DNA from: Oscillospiraceae bacterium
GTDB lineage: Bacteria > Bacillota > Clostridia > Oscillospirales > Oscillospiraceae
DNA: 8,325 bases
Direction of reading: 5' to 3'
NCBI GenBank assembly: GCA_020025275.1
Contig: JAHHSI010000038.1
Location: 1-8,325 of the forward strand
Part shown: positions 1 through 6,231 of the stretch, piece by piece
Position numbering within the stretch: the stretch's first letter is position 1
Layout: every line of letters begins with the position of its first letter
Notes under the pieces: model-generated
What the model was told of the DNA's origin: nothing
Seen by the model: only the letters and a program-made list of their open reading frames with translations
The model's database searches: none
Translations under genes and position numbers: made by a program

Positions 1-110
1 TGGAGGAGTCCATGCTGCCCACCACCGCCTTTGTGAATGTGGTTATGGGCATGAATGTCAACTTCCGCATGGCCCTGTCCGATCTGGCTTGGGAAGAAAC
101 GAAGCCCGAA
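1..110 (+). repeat. Tandem domain repeat, copy A (3' end of unit)
   Basis: This stretch matches 481-590 at an offset of exactly 480 bp (160 codons), with about four mismatches over 110 bases. It encodes the last strand of a NEAT-like domain and the start of its PEPQ linker. The rest of copy A lies upstream of the window. Such near-identity at DNA level points to recent duplication or gene conversion. Confidence 0.9.
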
Positions 111-1178
111 CCTCAGCCCGAACCTGAAACGCCCGCCGACAAGCTGGGCACCGTCACCGCCACCATGATGCAGGAGACGCAGGATCAGCCCAGCATGTGC
201 GATGTTATGTTCGCCGAGAAGGCCGACGTGGCTCTGCACGGCGACAAGGTCACTTTGAAGTTCTATGTGGCCTTCCCCGTTCCCGCCTTCCCCGATATGG
301 GCACGGACGGTACGCTGAAGGATTTCAAGGTCACTTACAATGGTGAGACCTACACCGCCACTTCCGACATCGACAGCAAGCCCCTGATGACCGTCAAAGC
401 CGATAACCCCGGCTTCGGTCTCAAGAAGGGCGATCAGATCCCCTCTCAGGTTCTGACTCTGACCCTGCCCAAGGCCGCTCTGGAGGAGTCCATGCTGCCC
501 ACCACCGCCTTTGTGAATGTGGTTATGGGCATGAACGTCAACTTCCGCATGGCCCTGTCCGATCTGGTTTGGGATGAGACGAAGCCCGAACCCCAGCCGG
601 AACCCCAGCCTCAGCCCGAAGATCCCGCCATGGATTTTGTGGATGAGGCCACCGGCATCAAGGTCCACGCAGATAAGAACGTGTTTACTGAGAAGGTCAC
701 TCTGGTGGTGACCCCCATCGCTCAGGGTGAGAACGGCTATGATGCCGCAGCCAAGATCCTGGAGAGCGTGGGCAAGAAGTTCCAGCTGTTTGACATTCAC
801 TTCGTCAACGAGAACGGCGAGGAAGTACAGCCCAACGGCAAAGTTACCGTTTCCTACCCCATCCCTGCAGACTATGACGCAGCCAAGCTGGCCGTGTATC
901 GCATCAACGAAGACGGCACCAAGACCAAGATCAACGGCAGCGTGGAGGATCACTACCTGACCGTGGTTCAGAAGAGCTTCAGCACCTATGCTCTGGTGGA
1001 GGAAGGCAGCACGGCGCCCGACACCGTCCCCGGCACTCCCGATACCACGCCTGCGGCTCCCTCTGCTCCCCAGACCGGCGATACCACCGCTATGACGGCT
1101 CTGGTCTCCCTTCTGCTGGTGACCGGCGCAGCCATGGCCGTTCTGGTCCTGGGCAAAAAGCGCAGCTCTGTCAAATAA
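1..1178 (+). CDS. Cell-wall-anchored tandem NEAT-like heme-binding surface protein (5' end outside window)
   Basis: Partial: the frame is open to the left edge, and the first in-window ATG (12) is internal because the same codons recur mid-domain 480 bp later. Counting from that ATG, residues 1-28 are the tail of one NEAT-like domain, 29-44 a Pro/Glu linker (KPEPQPEPET), about 45-188 a complete second domain, and 190-205 another PEPQ linker. Residues 207-332 form a beta-rich domain of a kind common in Firmicutes surface proteins (QPNGKVTVSYPIP, then FSTYALVEEG). A Pro/Thr spacer leads to APQTGD (352-357), a hydrophobic helix (about 360-380) and a KKRSSVK tail: a sortase signal with Ala for the usual Leu of LPxTG. 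The SM at 61-62, the GDKVTL strand and the C-terminal Met-rich strand fit a NEAT fold, but the usual YxxxY heme motif is absent. By context this is the Shr-like outer heme receptor, handing heme to the Shp-like protein 13 nt downstream. The NEAT call rests on pattern and context; the wall anchor is firmer. Confidence 0.75.
   Translation, partial: EESMLPTTAFVNVVMGMNVNFRMALSDLAWEETKPEPQPEPETPADKLGTVTATMMQETQDQPSMCDVMFAEKADVALHGDKVTLKFYVAFPVPAFPDMGTDGTLKDFKVTYNGETYTATSDIDSKPLMTVKADNPGFGLKKGDQIPSQVLTLTLPKAALEESMLPTTAFVNVVMGMNVNFRMALSDLVWDETKPEPQPEPQPQPEDPAMDFVDEATGIKVHADKNVFTEKVTLVVTPIAQGENGYDAAAKILESVGKKFQLFDIHFVNENGEEVQPNGKVTVSYPIPADYDAAKLAVYRINEDGTKTKINGSVEDHYLTVVQKSFSTYALVEEGSTAPDTVPGTPDTTPAAPSAPQTGDTTAMTALVSLLLVTGAAMAVLVLGKKRSSVK
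481..590 (+). repeat. Tandem domain repeat, copy B
   Basis: Second copy of the 1-110 repeat, 480 bp away. The full repeat unit is about 160 residues, one NEAT-like domain plus linker. The two linkers diverge straight after the shared KPEPQPEP stretch, as expected for slippage in proline-rich codons. More copies may lie upstream of the window. Confidence 0.9.
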
Positions 1179-1191
1179 AGGAGATAATTTC

Positions 1192-2055
1192 ATGCATACG
1201 ACCGCCAAACGAATTGTAGCGGCGTGCGGCATGGCGGTGATGCTCGTCCTTGTGGCGAGCATCACTGCTATGCCCGCATTTGCCGCCTCCAACGGGATCT
1301 ACATCGCCTCGGCGCATCCCCATTATCGCAACCCCCAGACCGGCATCATTGAGGACTCCGGCGGTGACAACTCGGAAGTTCTGGGCCAGTCCATGACCGA
1401 ATCCGTGACCTATCGCAGAGCACTGGTGGAGGTGGACCAAAACGGCAACACCTATGCCACCATCCGCCTGCAGATGATGGACAACATCACCAACGCCCAG
1501 TTTCAGGTGGACGGCTCTCCCGTTTCCGCCACCTGTATGCAGGAAAACTACGGGGCCAACACGGCCGACTACCGCATCCCCGTCAACAGCGAGTCCTCCC
1601 TCATCCGCTGCAACATCTCCGTAAGCGCCATGGGGCGGGACGTGGTTTTCTTCGTGACCCTCTCCAATCTGGAACCGGGCAGCGAGGACTTCATCACCAG
1701 CGTGACGGTGACCGAGCCGGAACCCGAGGCCCCCACACAGCCGGAACCGACGCCGGAAACGCCCGCACCGCCGGCCCCCAGTGAGCCGACCGCTCCGACC
1801 GATACTCCGGCCAAGGAAGAGACCCCTGCGCAGAATAAGACGCCTGAAGAATCCAAAAAGCCTGCCAAGCCCGACGAGAAGAAACCCGGGATTCAGGAGT
1901 TTGACGCCAAGGGAAACGCCGTGGATAAGGCGGATAAGCCGGCATCGCAGGGCCATTCGATGCGGACCTTCGCCATCGTCGCCGGTGTCGTTGTGGCCGT
2001 AGCGGCCGTGGGCGGCTGTATCTGGTACTTTGGCTTCTTCAAGAAGAAGAAATAA
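1192..2055 (+). CDS. shp: Shp-type cell-surface heme-binding protein
   Basis: 287 residues. A signal peptide (positive MHTTAKR, hydrophobic core about 8-27) has a likely cut after AFA (29-31). Residues 34-175 match the heme-binding domain of streptococcal Shp as I remember it: YRNPQTGIIEDSGG (45-58), GQSMTE (65-70) and AMGRDVVFFV (146-155). Streptococcal Shp holds heme between two methionines in these two motifs, corresponding to Met68 and Met147 here. Residues 175-230 are a Pro/Glu/Thr-rich stalk spanning the wall, followed by a Lys/Asp-rich stretch, a membrane helix (about 259-280) and a KKKK tail. No LPxTG-like motif is present, so it is membrane-anchored, as Shp is. It should pass heme from the wall NEAT protein to the lipoprotein encoded 12 nt downstream. 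The start is set by AAAGGAG at 1177-1183, overlapping the preceding stop codon. Symbol given by family resemblance. Confidence 0.88.
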   Translation: MHTTAKRIVAACGMAVMLVLVASITAMPAFAASNGIYIASAHPHYRNPQTGIIEDSGGDNSEVLGQSMTESVTYRRALVEVDQNGNTYATIRLQMMDNITNAQFQVDGSPVSATCMQENYGANTADYRIPVNSESSLIRCNISVSAMGRDVVFFVTLSNLEPGSEDFITSVTVTEPEPEAPTQPEPTPETPAPPAPSEPTAPTDTPAKEETPAQNKTPEESKKPAKPDEKKPGIQEFDAKGNAVDKADKPASQGHSMRTFAIVAGVVVAVAAVGGCIWYFGFFKKKK

Positions 2056-2067
2056 GGAGGTGCGCCC

Positions 2068-2949
2068 ATGAAACGTTTCGTTTCTCTCCTGCTCTCCCTC
2101 CTGATGCTCCTCTCCCTCACGGCCTGTATCAATCAGCATCCGGGGGAAACCCCGGAGGTATCAGATCCGGAAAACGTTCGCCTCATCGCCACCTCGCCCG
2201 CCGTGGCGCAGATTTGCAGCAAGCTGCATCTGGAGTTGGTCGGGGTCTGCAATACGGCCAGTCCCCTGCCGGAAGAGTACCAGAACCTGCCTCAGGTGGG
2301 GATGCCCATGAACCCGGATCTGGAGATCGTCAAATCACTGGAGCCGGACTACATCCTCTCCCCCGCCACCTTGCAAAATGACCTGCAGCCCAAATATGCA
2401 GGTATCGGCGAGGCCGCCATCTTCCTGGATCTCAAGAGCGTGGAGGGGATGTACGCCTCCATTGAAGGGCTGGGTGAGAAGTTCGGCAGACAGGCGGAGG
2501 CCAAGGCGCTGCTGGATGAGTTTGACAGCTTTATGAAGGAGTTCCGTACCACGGTCAAGGACAAGCAGCCGCCCCGTGTGCTGGTGCTCATGGGCCTGCC
2601 CGGCTCCTACATCGTTGCCACGGAGTCCAGCTATGTGGGCAGCCTTGTCAAGCTGGCCGGCGGCGAAAACATCTACGGCGACGGAGACGGACAGGAGTTC
2701 CTCACCGCCAATACCGAGGATATGAAAACGAAAGAACCGGACATCATTCTGCGCACGGCCCATGCGCTCCCCGATCAGGTGATGGCCATGTTCGATGAAG
2801 AATTCAAGACCAACGACATCTGGAAGCATTTTGCCGCCGTGCAAAACGGCAAGGTCTACGATCTGGACCCCGGCATCTTCAATATGAGCGCTAATTTCAG
2901 TTATCCTGAGGCGCTGCGCTCCCTGCAGCCGTTGCTCTACGGAGAGTAA
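2068..2949 (+). CDS. isdE: Heme-binding lipoprotein of ABC transporter (IsdE/HtsA family)
   Basis: 293 residues, the usual family size. A lipoprotein signal peptide ends in the lipobox LTAC with Cys20 as the lipidation site, placing it on the outer face of the membrane. The mature part is a two-lobe class III substrate-binding protein. Segments close to S. aureus IsdE are VGMPMNPD (77-84), MGLPGSYIVATE (175-186), RTAHALPD (229-236) and FKTNDIWKHF (246-255). IsdE and HtsA bind heme with one Met and one His; the matching residues are Met81 and His232. It should accept heme from the Shp-like protein and deliver it to the permease. AAGGAGG (2054-2060) overlapping the previous stop codon fixes the start. 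The permease gene follows after 62 nt with a hairpin in between. The symbol is by resemblance; htsA or siaA would be equally fair. Confidence 0.9.
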   Translation: MKRFVSLLLSLLMLLSLTACINQHPGETPEVSDPENVRLIATSPAVAQICSKLHLELVGVCNTASPLPEEYQNLPQVGMPMNPDLEIVKSLEPDYILSPATLQNDLQPKYAGIGEAAIFLDLKSVEGMYASIEGLGEKFGRQAEAKALLDEFDSFMKEFRTTVKDKQPPRVLVLMGLPGSYIVATESSYVGSLVKLAGGENIYGDGDGQEFLTANTEDMKTKEPDIILRTAHALPDQVMAMFDEEFKTNDIWKHFAAVQNGKVYDLDPGIFNMSANFSYPEALRSLQPLLYGE

Positions 2950-2960
2950 ATCAACCAACA

Positions 2961-2988
2961 CCGCCGGAGTACTGCGGTACTCCGGCGG
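2961..2988 (+). promoter_or_regulatory. Intercistronic 12-bp perfect hairpin between lipoprotein and permease genes
   Basis: CCGCCGGAGTAC and its exact complement flank a TGCG loop. It begins 11 nt after the lipoprotein stop and ends 9 nt before the permease ribosome site. Only a weak, interrupted T-run follows (CATTTCTC), so it is not a full terminator. It probably slows 3' decay of the upstream mRNA or terminates partially, giving more binding protein than permease, as is known for other ABC transporter operons. The structure is seen directly; its role is inferred. Confidence 0.75.
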
Positions 2989-2997
2989 CATTTCTCG

Positions 2998-3005
2998 AAG
3001 GAGGG
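2998..3005 (+). promoter_or_regulatory. Ribosome binding site that fixes a TTG start
   Basis: AAGGAGGG lies 6 nt before TTG at 3012. It supports the non-ATG start of the permease, since no in-frame ATG lies near the N-terminus. Confidence 0.85.
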
Positions 3006-3011
3006 TTCCTT

Positions 3012-4004
3012 TTGATTTCCACTCGCAAGAAAGTTTTATCCTTTGTTGTCACGGCGCTGGGATTGGTGGCGCTCTTTCTCTTCGCTGTCAATACCGGATC
3101 GCTGAAAGTCAGTCCCAGCGAGCTGTTCCACGGTCTGTTCGTCGCCTACGATCCCGACGTGGCCACGATCTATGACCTGCGCTTTCCACGGATCTTCATT
3201 GCCCTGCTGGGTGGGGCCTCCATGGCCGTCTCCGGCGTGCTGCTGCAGGCCGTGATGAAAAATCCTCTGGCCGATCCCGGCATCATCGGCATCAGCAGCG
3301 GTGCCAGTCTGGTGGCAGTTCTGATGACCGCTTTTTTCCCCGCCCTCTATTTTTTCACGCCGCTGTTTGCTTTTCTGGGCGGTATGCTGGCCTTTCTTCT
3401 GGTCTACAGCCTCTCCTATAAGGGCGGGCTCTCCCCCCTGCGCATCATCTTGGTGGGCGTTGCGGTCAACGCCATGTTCACCGGTCTGATGGGGGCCTTC
3501 AACTCCGGTACAGGCTCCAATTTCTCCGGCGTTGCCAGTATCGTCAACGCCAACATCACCATGAAAACATGGGATGATTTCGAGACGCTGTTCATCTATT
3601 CCACCATCGGTCTGGTGCTCAGTTTCTTTGTCACCAACCAGTGCAATCTCCTCCAGCTGGAGGATAAAACCGCCCGCTCGCTGGGTGTCAATGTGACCCG
3701 CAGCCGGGTCCTCATCTCCATCGTTGCCGTGCTGTTGGCCGGCATCTCTACGGCGGTCATCGGCCCCATCAGCTTTTTGGGCCTGATCGTCCCTCACATT
3801 GCCCGCCTTTTGGTGGGCAGCAACCACAAACTGCTTCTGCCTTATTCCATTTTGCTGGGGGGCTTTACATTCCTTCTGGCCGATACAGTGGGCCGAACCA
3901 TTGCTTATCCCTACGAAATCAACGCGACCGTCATCATGTCTGTCATCGGTGGTCCGTTCTTTATTCTTCTTTTGAGGAGGTCGAAACAATCCTATGGCAA
4001 CTGA
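3012..4004 (+). CDS. Heme ABC transporter permease (FecCD/BtuC family)
   Basis: 330 residues with a TTG start. It is a multi-spanning membrane protein of the FecCD family, in which about ten helices per subunit form a homodimeric channel. Family signatures are RFPRI (57-61), GGASMAVSGVLLQAVMKNPL (67-86), the cytoplasmic coupling stretch LEDKTARSLGV (216-226), and GPISFLGLIVPHIARLL (251-267) leading to the conserved C-terminal helices. It works with the lipoprotein before it and the ATPase after it, whose start overlaps this gene by 11 nt, so translation is probably coupled. By family alone the substrate could be a siderophore, cobalamin or heme. Heme is preferred because of the Shp-like and IsdE-like neighbours; the closest named proteins would be IsdF, HtsB or SiaB. 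Confidence 0.9.
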   Translation: MISTRKKVLSFVVTALGLVALFLFAVNTGSLKVSPSELFHGLFVAYDPDVATIYDLRFPRIFIALLGGASMAVSGVLLQAVMKNPLADPGIIGISSGASLVAVLMTAFFPALYFFTPLFAFLGGMLAFLLVYSLSYKGGLSPLRIILVGVAVNAMFTGLMGAFNSGTGSNFSGVASIVNANITMKTWDDFETLFIYSTIGLVLSFFVTNQCNLLQLEDKTARSLGVNVTRSRVLISIVAVLLAGISTAVIGPISFLGLIVPHIARLLVGSNHKLLLPYSILLGGFTFLLADTVGRTIAYPYEINATVIMSVIGGPFFILLLRRSKQSYGN

Positions 4005-4770
4005 TGTATTCAAAATCAACGGCCTCTCCTTTGCCTACGGGAAACAGGAGGTTCTGAAAGGACTGGATCTGACCATTCACGAAGGGGTCATCACCACTCT
4101 CATTGGTGCCAACGGCTGCGGCAAGAGCACGCTTTTCAACCTGATGACCAAGAATTTGAAGCCCGATGCCGGAGAGATCCTCCTGTATGGTGACAATGTG
4201 GCCGCGTGCCGCATTAAGGATTTTGCCAAACAGGTGGCCATTGTCCACCAATACAACACCGCTCCGTCGGACCTGAGTGTTGAAAAGCTGGTGGCCTACG
4301 GAAGAACGCCCTATCATACTATGGGTCTCTCTCCGGACCCCGCCGAGGACGAGAAAAAAGTCCAGTGGGCTTTGGAGATCACCAACACCACCGCCATCAA
4401 GGATAAGCCCATCACGGAGCTCTCCGGCGGTCAGAAGCAGCGGGTATGGATCGCCATGGCACTGGCGCAGGATACGAAGGTCCTGTTTCTCGATGAACCC
4501 ACCACTTATCTCGACGTGCGCTATCAACTGGATATTCTCCGCCTGATCAAGCGCCTGAACCGTGAGTTTGGCATCACGGTCATCATGGTGCTCCACGACA
4601 TCAACCAATCCCTCTACTACAGCGATGAGATCGTAGCCATGAAAGACGGCCGGATCATTGCCCACGGCCTGCCGGAGAAGATCATCACCACGGAGCTTGT
4701 CCACGATGTCTACGAAGTGGATCTGCAGATCCGGCAGGTGGATGGCAAGCCTTTCGTGATCCCGGTGTAG
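3994..4770 (+). CDS. Heme ABC transporter ATP-binding protein (FecE/FhuC/HmuV type)
   Basis: 258 residues. This is the cytoplasmic ATPase that drives import through the FecCD-type permease. All nucleotide-binding motifs are intact: Walker A GANGCGKST (38-46), Q-loop Gln86, signature LSGGQ (143-147), Walker B VLFLDE (163-168), the D-loop YLD (172-174) and the switch His201 in VLHDINQ. GAGGAGG at 3974-3980 lies 13 nt before the ATG, rather far, and no alternative in-frame start lies between. The start overlaps the permease end by 11 nt. The operon thus carries its own ATPase, as in streptococcal Hts/Sia, whereas the staphylococcal Isd transporter has no dedicated gene of this FecE type. Confidence 0.93.
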   Translation: MATDVFKINGLSFAYGKQEVLKGLDLTIHEGVITTLIGANGCGKSTLFNLMTKNLKPDAGEILLYGDNVAACRIKDFAKQVAIVHQYNTAPSDLSVEKLVAYGRTPYHTMGLSPDPAEDEKKVQWALEITNTTAIKDKPITELSGGQKQRVWIAMALAQDTKVLFLDEPTTYLDVRYQLDILRLIKRLNREFGITVIMVLHDINQSLYYSDEIVAMKDGRIIAHGLPEKIITTELVHDVYEVDLQIRQVDGKPFVIPV

Positions 4771-4791
4771 TTCGAGCAAAGGAGACTGCTA

Positions 4792-5196
4792 ATGAAAATC
4801 AAACGTATGCTCTTTGTCGTGCTGGGCTGTGTCTGTCTGGCACTGGGCTGCATCGGCATTGCGCTGCCGATCCTGCCCACCGTCCCCTTTTTTCTGGCCA
4901 CGGTATTCTTTTTCGCCAACAGTTCCCAGCGTCTCCATGACTGGTTCGTGGGGACGACGATGTACCGGCGGCATTTAGAGTCCTATGTTCAGAAAAAGGG
5001 AATGATGATGAAGACCAAGCTGACCATTGTGGGCAGTGTGACCGTAATGATGGGCATCGGCTTCTTTCTGATGTTCCGCAAGGGGATCTACATTCCCTGC
5101 GTGATTCTGGCAGTGGTCTGGCTGTGCCATGTGCTCTACTTCTTTTTCTGTGTCAAGACCATCCCTGCGGAGACGGAGGTCCTGCCGGAGCGCTGA
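4792..5196 (+). CDS. YbaN/DUF454 family small inner-membrane protein
   Basis: 134 residues, typical of the family. The N-terminal hydrophobic region (about 6-42) carries the family hallmark LGCIGIALPILPTVPF (18-33), followed by FFANSSQRLHDWF (40-52), where the ANSS/LHDW pattern is also diagnostic. Two further membrane helices lie at about 76-95 and 99-120, and the short C-terminus is polar. No catalytic residues are apparent and the family's biochemical role is not known to me. AAAGGAG (4778-4784), 7 nt before the ATG, gives a clear start. It is the last gene of the heme operon, 21 nt after the ATPase and just before the terminator, so it is very likely co-transcribed. This suggests a role in heme uptake, heme handling or the membrane state needed for it, but that is inference from position only. 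Confidence 0.85.
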   Translation: MKIKRMLFVVLGCVCLALGCIGIALPILPTVPFFLATVFFFANSSQRLHDWFVGTTMYRRHLESYVQKKGMMMKTKLTIVGSVTVMMGIGFFLMFRKGIYIPCVILAVVWLCHVLYFFFCVKTIPAETEVLPER

Positions 5197-5237
5197 GGCC
5201 TCCGGAGCGGCCCTTCCCTGATTTGTACGCCCTCTTC

Positions 5238-5281
5238 AAAAAGCGGCGATTCTGACCATGTTGTCAGAATCGCCGCTTTTT
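5238..5281. terminator. Bidirectional Rho-independent terminator
   Basis: A perfect 19-bp inverted repeat (AAAAAGCGGCGATTCTGAC and its complement) encloses a 6-nt loop, CATGTT. The right arm ends in TTTTT for the + strand and the left arm begins with AAAAA, giving a U-run for the - strand. It lies 41 nt after the DUF454 stop and about 170 nt beyond the stop of the convergent phosphoesterase gene, so it can end both operons. Confidence 0.95.
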
Positions 5282-5449
5282 CCTATCGATGGTCGCCCCG
5301 ACCTCCTGCAGCGCTCCACTGTGTGAGGGCGCCTTTGCCACCGGAGACATCCTCGACTCGGACACTGTCTGCTTCCCGCCCTCTGTCGTCCCCTGCTCCG
5401 CCCCTTCCGTCCGGGGCGGCCGTGCACCTGCCTGCACGGCACGGCCCGC
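5282..5449. other. Non-coding stretch between convergent operons
   Basis: About 170 GC-rich bases with no ORF that has a ribosome site or family resemblance. On the - strand this would be the 3' untranslated region of the phosphoesterase operon. It contains an 8-bp hairpin (GCCGTGCA and its complement, 5419-5440, loop CCTGCC) close to the stop codon, but without a T-run, so it is not a standard terminator. I see nothing else in it. Confidence 0.6.
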
Positions 5450-6178
5450 TCACGCCTTGTCCAGATGGATGCCCAGCACCTCCGGAGGATTGTTGATCCG
5501 TGGGACAAACACGGCATTGCCGAGCCCTCGGCTCACCAGAAGCCGCTCTTCATAGAGCCCCGCCGTATAGGCGGGAAACAGCCCCTGCCCCGGTGCCATG
5601 ATCCCCCGGTTGAAGAAACGCCACTGGCCGCCGTGGGCGTGACCGGACAGCACCAGATCCACCGGAAACGGCCGCACGTACCGATCGTAGTACTCCGGAT
5701 GATGGCACAGCAGGAGTTTGAACCCGGGCCGTGCGGAAAACGAGGCCAGCCACGCCAGATCCGGGATCTGCTTTACCAGATGGCGCCGCACCAACCCCTG
5801 CTCATGCAGGGCCGAGGAAAGTCCGCCCAGCCAAAGGCCCCGGAAGAATACCTCCGAGTTGTCCAAAGCCACGGCCCCGGTCGCCCGAATGGCCGCCGGC
5901 AGGTCCCCCGGAAAGCGCAGATCGTGGTTCCCCACGGAGCAGAACGTAGGGAACTGCCGGGCGCTTTGCGTGAGGAGGGCAAATCCGTCCTCGTAATCCT
6001 CCTCATCCTGCACAAAATCGCCGCCTACCAGTACGGCATCCGGCTTCATCTCCTGCAGCAGGTGCAGGATCGGCGCAATGGGAAAGCCGTGCAGGTCCGA
6101 AACAAAGGCCATATGCACGGACTCTTCGATTGCTGCAGTTATGTGAAACTCCGTCTGCCTCAGCGGTGTCTTTTTCAT
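5450..6178 (-). CDS. Calcineurin-like metallophosphoesterase (YkuE/YaeI-like)
   Basis: 242 residues from MKKTP. It has the five metal-binding blocks of the fold in order: SDLHG (27-31), GGDF (52-55), GNHD (83-86), CHHPE (158-162) and GHAHGGQ (179-185). The C-terminal LYEERLLVSRGLGN followed by INNPPEVLGIHL resembles the YkuE/YaeI group of membrane-linked phosphodiesterases, some of which act on lipid or nucleotide-sugar substrates. Unlike many members it shows no N-terminal membrane helix or Tat signal, so it is probably cytoplasmic. The frame stays open to 6466, but the extra 96 residues overlap the VWA gene and look like shadow coding. The ATG at 6178 has GGAG (6187-6190) 8 nt before it. 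It lies 53 nt after the VWA gene and is probably co-transcribed. The substrate cannot be told from the sequence. Confidence 0.88.
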   Translation of the reverse strand: MKKTPLRQTEFHITAAIEESVHMAFVSDLHGFPIAPILHLLQEMKPDAVLVGGDFVQDEEDYEDGFALLTQSARQFPTFCSVGNHDLRFPGDLPAAIRATGAVALDNSEVFFRGLWLGGLSSALHEQGLVRRHLVKQIPDLAWLASFSARPGFKLLLCHHPEYYDRYVRPFPVDLVLSGHAHGGQWRFFNRGIMAPGQGLFPAYTAGLYEERLLVSRGLGNAVFVPRINNPPEVLGIHLDKA

Positions 6179-6231
6179 ATGTTTTGCTCCATTCTCTCCA
6201 TCATTTCCTGCCCTCACCGAGCTTGCTTCCG

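Noticed and set aside
12..14. ATG at 12 as the true start of the NEAT-like protein
   Set aside because: The frame is open to the left edge and the same Met is internal in the copy 480 bp later, so the gene begins outside the window.
1171..2139. 322-codon - strand frame opposite the Shp-like gene
   Set aside because: Low-complexity Gly/Arg/His product that lies antisense to a gene with clear family motifs and ribosome site.
3036..4779. Two long - strand open frames (3036-4019 and 3961-4779) opposite the permease and ATPase genes
   Set aside because: They are mirror images of strongly supported + strand genes, have no ribosome site and resemble no family. They are a codon-bias artefact of GC-rich DNA.
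5185..5205. Short inverted repeat (CCGGAG and CTCCGG) around the DUF454 stop codon
   Set aside because: Only 6 bp with a 9-base loop in GC-rich sequence and no T-run; the strong terminator lies just downstream.
5289..5555. Small + strand frame after the terminator
   Set aside because: Ser/Pro/Cys-rich, no ribosome site, and runs into the antisense of the phosphoesterase end.
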